Position numbers and translations under genes: made by a program | Shown here: piece by piece, positions 5,300-9,546 of the stretch | Layout of the letters: every line of letters starts with the position of its first letter | How positions within the stretch are numbered: the first letter of the stretch is position 1 | Source of the DNA: an uncultured Clostridium sp. | GTDB taxonomy: Bacteria > Bacillota > Clostridia > TANB77 > CAG-508 | Length of the DNA: 9,546 nt | Reading direction: 5' to 3' | Assembly (NCBI GenBank): GCA_947057505.1 | Contig: CAMSEM010000044.1 | Coordinates: forward strand, 1 to 9,546 | Notes under the pieces: generated by a model | What the model was told of the DNA's origin: nothing | The model's input: only the letters and a program-made list of their open reading frames with translations | Database searches by the model: none

Positions 5300-7572
5300 A
5301 TGCATTTAAAAAATAAAAAGTTATGGTTTATCTTAATATTTATTATGATTTCTCTAATTATTATTTTCTCTTTAGTACTTTCCACATTTAATAAAGATGT
5401 TGCAGAAGAAAGAGGGGCTATATCAAATGAATTTCCACAAAACTACAAACCTTATATAGAAGAATTAAAGAAAAGTCATCCTAATTGGACATTTAAAGCA
5501 CTTTACACTAATTTAGATTGGAATTATGTGATAAGTAAAGAAAATGTTTATGGAAAAAATTTGGTGCCAAAGTCATATTCTGATGCTTGGAAAAATACAA
5601 CACCTGGACAATATAATGTAGAAATAGATAAAGGTTGGGTAGATAGTTCTAAACAAGCAGTAGAATATGCAATGGACCCTAGAAATTTTTTGAATTATGT
5701 TAGAGTATTTCAATTTGAGGAACTATCATATGAAAGTTCTAGTAATACAGTTGATAATATAGAAAAAATATTATATGGTACAGAATTTTATAATAGAATA
5801 GTAGAATACAAAACAGAGAGTCGGAAGCAATGTTATTATGAACAAAAAATATTCGGATTTAATTTTAATTGCTGCTAAAACATCAGATGTAAGTGCTTTT
5901 CATTTAGCCTCAAGAATTAAACAAGAAGTAGGACCATTTTTATCACATAGTTCTATTAGTGGAACTGTAGAAGGATACAAAGGATTATATAATTTTTATA
6001 ATATAGGAGCTACCAGTTCTAGTGAACCTATGGGGGCTATTAAAAATGGACTTAGGTATGCTAAAGATGGAAAAGGTGCAAGCACTGCTACAAAAAATAA
6101 ATATTTAATTCCATGGAACACAAAAGAAAGAGCAATTACTGGTGGTGCTATTTTTATAGGCTCTAGCTATATTAATTTAGGACAAAATACAGTATATTTG
6201 CAGAAATTTCATGTAAGTGATAAAAGTGGTACAGAACTTTTTTGGCATCAATATATGACAAATGTATTAGCACCATATAGCGAGTCAAGATTAATTTATG
6301 ATGGGTATTCTAAAAGTGGAATATTAAATTCTTCTATTTCTTTTATTATACCAATTTATAATAACATGCCAGAGCTACCATGTACTAGCCCTAATATTTT
6401 GAGTAAAGACTTTATACAAAACAGTGATAAAGTGTATGCCAAAGTTTCTGGTGGTTTAAATGTAAGAACAGGACCACGGAACTTCCTATGAAGTATTAAC
6501 AACTGTTAAAAATGGAGAAACTATGACTAGAATAGCAAAAGGAAGGCAAAGTGGAGAATTATGGGATAGAGTAAAATTAGAAAATGGATTAGTAGGCTAC
6601 GTTTTTCAAAATTATGTAGAAAAAATAGAAGAGATAGAAGTTACAAAAGTAAATATATCTTTAGACAATACAACTCTACAAAAAAATGAAAGAGTAGATT
6701 TAAAAATAGAAGTATTACCACAAAATGCTACAAATAAACAATTAACTTATACTTCAAGTAACGCTAATGTAGTTAGTGTAAATAGTAATGGAAGATTGTT
6801 TGCGGTAAGTGCTGGAACAGCTACTATTACAGCTAAGTCAAGCAATAACAGAGAAGGAAGTATTCAAGTAACGGTATATAGTAAAGTAATAGGTATGCAA
6901 TTAAAAGAAGATGAATTATGTATGCAAATAGGAGAAAACTATACAGTTACACCAATTATTATCCCACCAGATGCTAGTAACACTAAAGTAAACTTTGATT
7001 CTTCTAATAAAGAAGTTGCGACCATAGATAAAAATGGAAATATAAAAGCTATTGTAGAAGGAAGTGCTAAAATTATAGCACAAACAGAAGAAGGAAAATT
7101 TAAGCAAGAAATTGCACTTACTGTAATACCAAAGTTGGAAGAAGGTACAATTATTTTTGAAAATGAGTTAAAAGTAAATGGAAATCAAATAACAGGAATA
7201 CAAGAAAAAACTACAGTAGAAGAAGTATTAAAAAAAATAACCACCTCTTATACTATAGAAATACAAAATGGGAATGGGGAGAAATTGAAAAGTAAAGATT
7301 ATGTTGGAACACAGAGCAAAATAAAAATATATGATGGAGAAAAACTAATCATAGAATATCGTATTATTATTTATGGTGATCTTAATGGTGATGGAAAAAT
7401 TAATAGTATAGACTTATTAATATTACAAAGGCATCTTTTAGAAATACAACCATTATCAGGATTATTTTTTAAGGCAGCCAATATAGACAAAACTGGAAAA
7501 AGGCCATCTTCTGTGGATTTATTAAGAATACAAAGACATATACTAGAAATAAAAGAAATAGAACAACTATAA
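5300..7572 (+). CDS. Secreted endo-beta-N-acetylglucosaminidase (GH73-like) with SH3b, two Big_2 and dockerin, read through two +1 frameshifts at CGGA
   Basis: A 756-aa peptidoglycan hydrolase if two frame changes are accepted. Domains in order: signal/anchor helix (8-30); an N-terminal region with PNWTFKALYTNLDW; the glucosaminidase domain with HLASRIKQEVGPF (Glu209 as likely catalytic acid), LYNFYNIGA and GAIFIGSSYINLGQNTVYLQ; an SH3b domain (about 380-445) with GLNVRTGPGTSY; two Big_2 Ig-like domains (about 447-525 and 527-608); and a type I dockerin (692-756) with calcium-loop motif GDLNGDGKINSIDLL and a second, degenerate loop NIDKTGKRPSSVDLL. The ribosome binding site is AAGAAAGGA. Frames change at CGGA 5822-5825 and 6477-6480; the second splits the SH3b domain in mid-motif, so the three open frames cannot be three genes. 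It probably remodels the cell wall and docks onto a cohesin partner such as the next gene. The alternative is a doubly broken pseudogene, but the sequence is otherwise intact. Confidence 0.85.
5822..5825 (+). other. Frame-change site 2: AGT CGGA AGC
   Basis: The zero frame reads GAG AGT CGG AAG CAA and stops at 5876-5878 after a non-homologous tail. Skipping the C gives GAG AGT GGA AGC AAT GTT ATT ATG AAC, leading straight into the conserved glucosaminidase sequence MNKKYSDLILIAAKTS. This site would be residue 175. Confidence 0.8.
6477..6480 (+). other. Frame-change site 3: CCA CGGA ACT
   Basis: The frame reads ACA GGA CCA CGG AAC TTC CTA TGA and stops. Skipping the C gives ACA GGA CCA GGA ACT TCC TAT GAA, restoring the SH3b motif LNVRTGPGTSYEVL. 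This is the clearest of the three sites because the motif spans it. This site would be residue 393. Confidence 0.88.
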
Positions 7573-7643
7573 TTTGTAGATTACAAAAAAATAGTAATAT
7601 AAAAATGAAGATAAGGTTAACCAAGAAAGGAATGGAACTAACT

Positions 7644-8903
7644 ATGAAAAAAGTAAAAGCAATTTTTATACTATTGATAGCACTATTAGTAAGTTACTTA
7701 TTAGCAAGCACTGTAATAGCACAAGGAGAATATATTTTACTAAAAACCAATAAAGAAAAAGTAGAAGTAGGAGAAGAATTTAATGTATTTATTCAAACAC
7801 AAAATGTAGGAGTAGCTGCATGTAATATAAGAATTTATTTTGAGCCAGATAAAGTAGAACTTATTTCCTCTCCTGAAAATAGTAATATAATAAATAATAC
7901 TATTCTATATACCTGGTTTGATAAACAAGGTGGAGTAAATATAAAAGAAGATACAATATTAGCACAGTTTCAATTTAAAGCAAAAGAAAATGGGATAACA
8001 ACCTTTGATATACAGGGTGAATTTTATGACAAAGAAGAACAAAATATTCATACAACTATTGAGCCATTAGAAATTATAATTGGAGAACAACTAAATGGAA
8101 TAGATACTCAAATATTACAAGAAAAAAGAAGTGAAAAACAAAATAATACTAATTTAGCTATTTTACGTTTAAATCAAGAAGGAATAAATCCAGTATTTCA
8201 AAATGATATAAAAGAGTATTACCTCACAATAGGAGAAGACATAAAACAGATAGAAATTACAGCAATTCCAGAAAATGAAAATAGTAGAACTAAAATAGAG
8301 GGGAATGAAAATTTAAAAATAGGTATGAATATAATTTCTATTAAAGTATTTTCACCAAATGAGCAAAAAGAAACAGAATACAAAATATTTGTAACTAAAA
8401 CAGATGATAAAGAAAAAGCAAATGCCAATTTGGAAAATTTAGCAATAGAACATATTACCTTGACACCAGAATTTGAAAAGCAAACAACAAATTATGAAGT
8501 TACAGTAGAAAATAATATAGAGGACTTAAATATTTTGGCAATTCCTGAAAATGAAAAAGCAAATGTAAAAATAGAAGGAGAAAAAAGTTTAAAAATAGGC
8601 AACAATTTAGTAAATATTATAGTAACAGCACCAAACAATATTACTTTTAAAAAATATGTAATATATGTAAAAAGAAAAAGCAAAATAGAAACAAAAGAGG
8701 ATAGAGTAGAAGAACAAAAAGAAAATACAACAGCACATAACATAATAGAAGCAAATATAATAGATAATAGCAAAGAAATAGAAAATGTAGTAGAAGAAAC
8801 AAAAGAAAACGAAACTAAAAGTGGATTATGGATTATTTCAATTGTAATAATAGTATTAGTAGTTAGTGGGATAGTTGTTATTATGAAAAAGAAAAAAGCA
8901 TAA
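7644..8903 (+). CDS. Membrane-anchored cohesin-like protein with two cadherin-like beta-sandwich repeats
   Basis: A 419-aa surface protein. Residues 1-27 are a signal peptide (MKKVKAIFILL...VIAQ). Residues 30-147 look like a cohesin domain: YILLKTNKEKVEVGEEFNV, then ACNIRIYFEPDKVELIS and TILAQFQFKAKENG. Two related repeats follow (about 168-251 and 260-343), both containing an AIPENE...K-I-E-G...LKIG core and ending in YKIFV or YVIYV, the pattern of cadherin-like beta-sandwich (PF12733-type) domains. A charged linker precedes a C-terminal transmembrane helix (394-413) with a KKKK tail. There is no LPxTG, so it stays in the membrane. I prefer the ATG at 7644 because the signal peptide starts there; in-frame ATGs at 7605 and 7632 lack a spaced ribosome binding site. 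It lies 71 bases after the dockerin-bearing hydrolase and probably shares its operon; it is the best candidate cohesin partner for that dockerin. Confidence 0.82.
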   Translation: MKKVKAIFILLIALLVSYLLASTVIAQGEYILLKTNKEKVEVGEEFNVFIQTQNVGVAACNIRIYFEPDKVELISSPENSNIINNTILYTWFDKQGGVNIKEDTILAQFQFKAKENGITTFDIQGEFYDKEEQNIHTTIEPLEIIIGEQLNGIDTQILQEKRSEKQNNTNLAILRLNQEGINPVFQNDIKEYYLTIGEDIKQIEITAIPENENSRTKIEGNENLKIGMNIISIKVFSPNEQKETEYKIFVTKTDDKEKANANLENLAIEHITLTPEFEKQTTNYEVTVENNIEDLNILAIPENEKANVKIEGEKSLKIGNNLVNIIVTAPNNITFKKYVIYVKRKSKIETKEDRVEEQKENTTAHNIIEANIIDNSKEIENVVEETKENETKSGLWIISIVIIVLVVSGIVVIMKKKKA

Positions 8904-8928
8904 ATAAAATATCAAGAAAACATTGAAT

Positions 8929-8958
8929 CTATAAGAGAATTATAACATTCTCTTATAG
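8929..8958. terminator. Hairpin between convergent genes
   Basis: CTATAAGAGAAT (8929-8940) and ATTCTCTTATAG (8947-8958) are perfectly complementary with a 6-base loop; wobble and A-T pairs extend the stem to about 15. It lies at the convergent junction and overlaps the last codons of the minus-strand gene. There is no strong T run on either side, so terminator function is likely but not textbook. Confidence 0.65.
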
Positions 8959-9529
8959 GTTTCATATTCTGGCATATAAGTTTTTAACATTTGCCAAAAA
9001 CCTTTTGCATGAATTTTATATTTTAAATGGCAAAATTCATGTAAAACTATATACTCTATAATTTTTCTATCATATTTTATAATATCTGGATTAATCACAA
9101 TTTTTTTATCAGCAGTAAAACAAAAACCCATTACATTATCTTTTAGCCTTTGTAAACAATAATCTTCTGGTGCAAAGCCAACCATTAATCTTGTTTTTTC
9201 CATAACTTTTTCTATTTCTTGTTCGGCTATTTTGTCATAAAGTTTTTGTGTTAATAATTCAAAAATAGAAGTTGTTTCCATTTTTTGGTATTTGCTAGGA
9301 AGAATTACTTCAATAATGCCATCTACTAAATTGATAGTAGGTGATTTTACACATTTATAATATAAATGAACTGGGCGAGTAGCACCTAAAATAGAAATAG
9401 TTCCTTTATTGATATAAATATTATTTTGCTCTTGATATTGTTTGATTTTTTCTAGAATCCATTGTCTTTTTTCTTCAATAACAGCTTGAATTTGTTTTAC
9501 TCCTTTTCCTCTTGATAATACTTCCATCT
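8940..9529 (-). CDS. YgjP/DUF45-type (SprT-like) zinc metallopeptidase, 5'-truncated
   Basis: The visible 195 residues contain HEFCHLKYKIHAKGFW (His163, Glu164, His167, with His173 as likely third zinc ligand), the hallmark of the YgjP/DUF45 (WLM-related) metallopeptidase family. These are small cytosolic proteins of poorly known substrate. Upstream, GFCFTADKKIVINPDIIKYD corresponds to the family's GSC...I-x-LN region. The gene is incomplete. The first visible residues, MEVLSRGKGVKQIQAVIEEK, align best with an internal region of the family (the 'V-x-AP...I...F' strand and helix), so roughly 25-40 N-terminal residues are missing. The ATG at 9527 is therefore probably internal, and it has no ribosome binding site. 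The TAG just before it takes its T from adapter sequence and is not a real stop. The gene is convergent with the cohesin-like gene and shares a hairpin with it. Confidence 0.85.
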
Positions 9530-9546
9530 AGATCGGAAGAGCACAC
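9530..9546 (+). other. Illumina adapter sequence (artefact)
   Basis: AGATCGGAAGAGCACAC is the standard start of the Illumina TruSeq read-1 adapter. It sits exactly at the end of the window, so the biological sequence ends at about 9529 (one base uncertainty, because the first A could be genomic). It is not part of the genome and should be trimmed. Confidence 0.97.

Noticed and set aside
1265..6480. The three frame changes as ordinary sequencing errors
   Set aside because: They are not in homopolymers, all have the same CGGA form, and all fall on in-frame CGG while out-of-frame CGG is unaffected. Error cannot be fully excluded without reads, so confidence is kept below certainty.
5838..7572. 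Two separate genes starting at ATG 5838 and ATG 6523
   Set aside because: The first lies inside the glucosaminidase domain region and the second inside the SH3b domain, whose motif is split across the frame change. The GGAG before 6523 is coding sequence within SH3b and only resembles a ribosome binding site.
1..9546. CRISPR array, tRNA, rRNA or known riboswitch
   Set aside because: No regularly spaced repeats, cloverleaf signatures or recognisable riboswitch motifs were seen on either strand.

Overview
The window is about 9.5 kb of very AT-rich DNA with AGGAGG-type ribosome binding sites and AGA as the main arginine codon. Its genes include an LPxTG-anchored protein, a sortase, cohesin and dockerin modules and a GH73-type glucosaminidase. 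This points to a low-GC Gram-positive Bacillota, probably an uncultured gut-type Clostridia. The last 17 bases are Illumina adapter, so the right end is the raw end of a short-read contig.

Layout: a small hypothetical gene on the minus strand (10-261) diverges from a three-gene plus-strand operon (422-2653). The operon encodes an IbrA-like PAPS-reductase-family protein, a small GNAT-like protein and an IbrB-like ParB-domain protein, and ends at a strong hairpin terminator shared with a convergent cytidine deaminase gene (2717-3106). Then comes a surface-protein block on the plus strand: a cohesin-like LPKTG protein (3414-4439), a sortase (4533-5138), a 108-bp inverted-repeat element, a secreted glucosaminidase with SH3b, two Big_2 domains and a dockerin (5300-7572), and a cohesin-like membrane-anchored protein (7644-8903). 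A 5'-truncated YgjP/DUF45-type metallopeptidase on the minus strand (8940-9529) runs into the adapter.

The most striking observation concerns frame. The IbrA-like gene is open in two frames and the glucosaminidase gene in three. All three junctions have the same form: the zero-frame codon is CGG, followed by A (CGGA), and exactly one extra base must be absorbed to restore the conserved protein. By eye these are the only in-frame CGG codons in the coding sequence of the window. CGG trinucleotides that lie out of frame, including a CGGA 29 bp downstream of the second junction, show no frame change. This suggests that CGG is not read as a normal arginine triplet here. Either it provokes a +1 shift (C skipped, GGA read as glycine), or CGGA is read as a four-base codon. 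With the shifts the genes give a 429-aa IbrA-like protein and a 756-aa glucosaminidase.

The surface genes make a coherent set: a peptidoglycan hydrolase carrying a dockerin, two candidate cohesin-bearing anchors (one sortase-linked to the wall, one held in the membrane) and the sortase.
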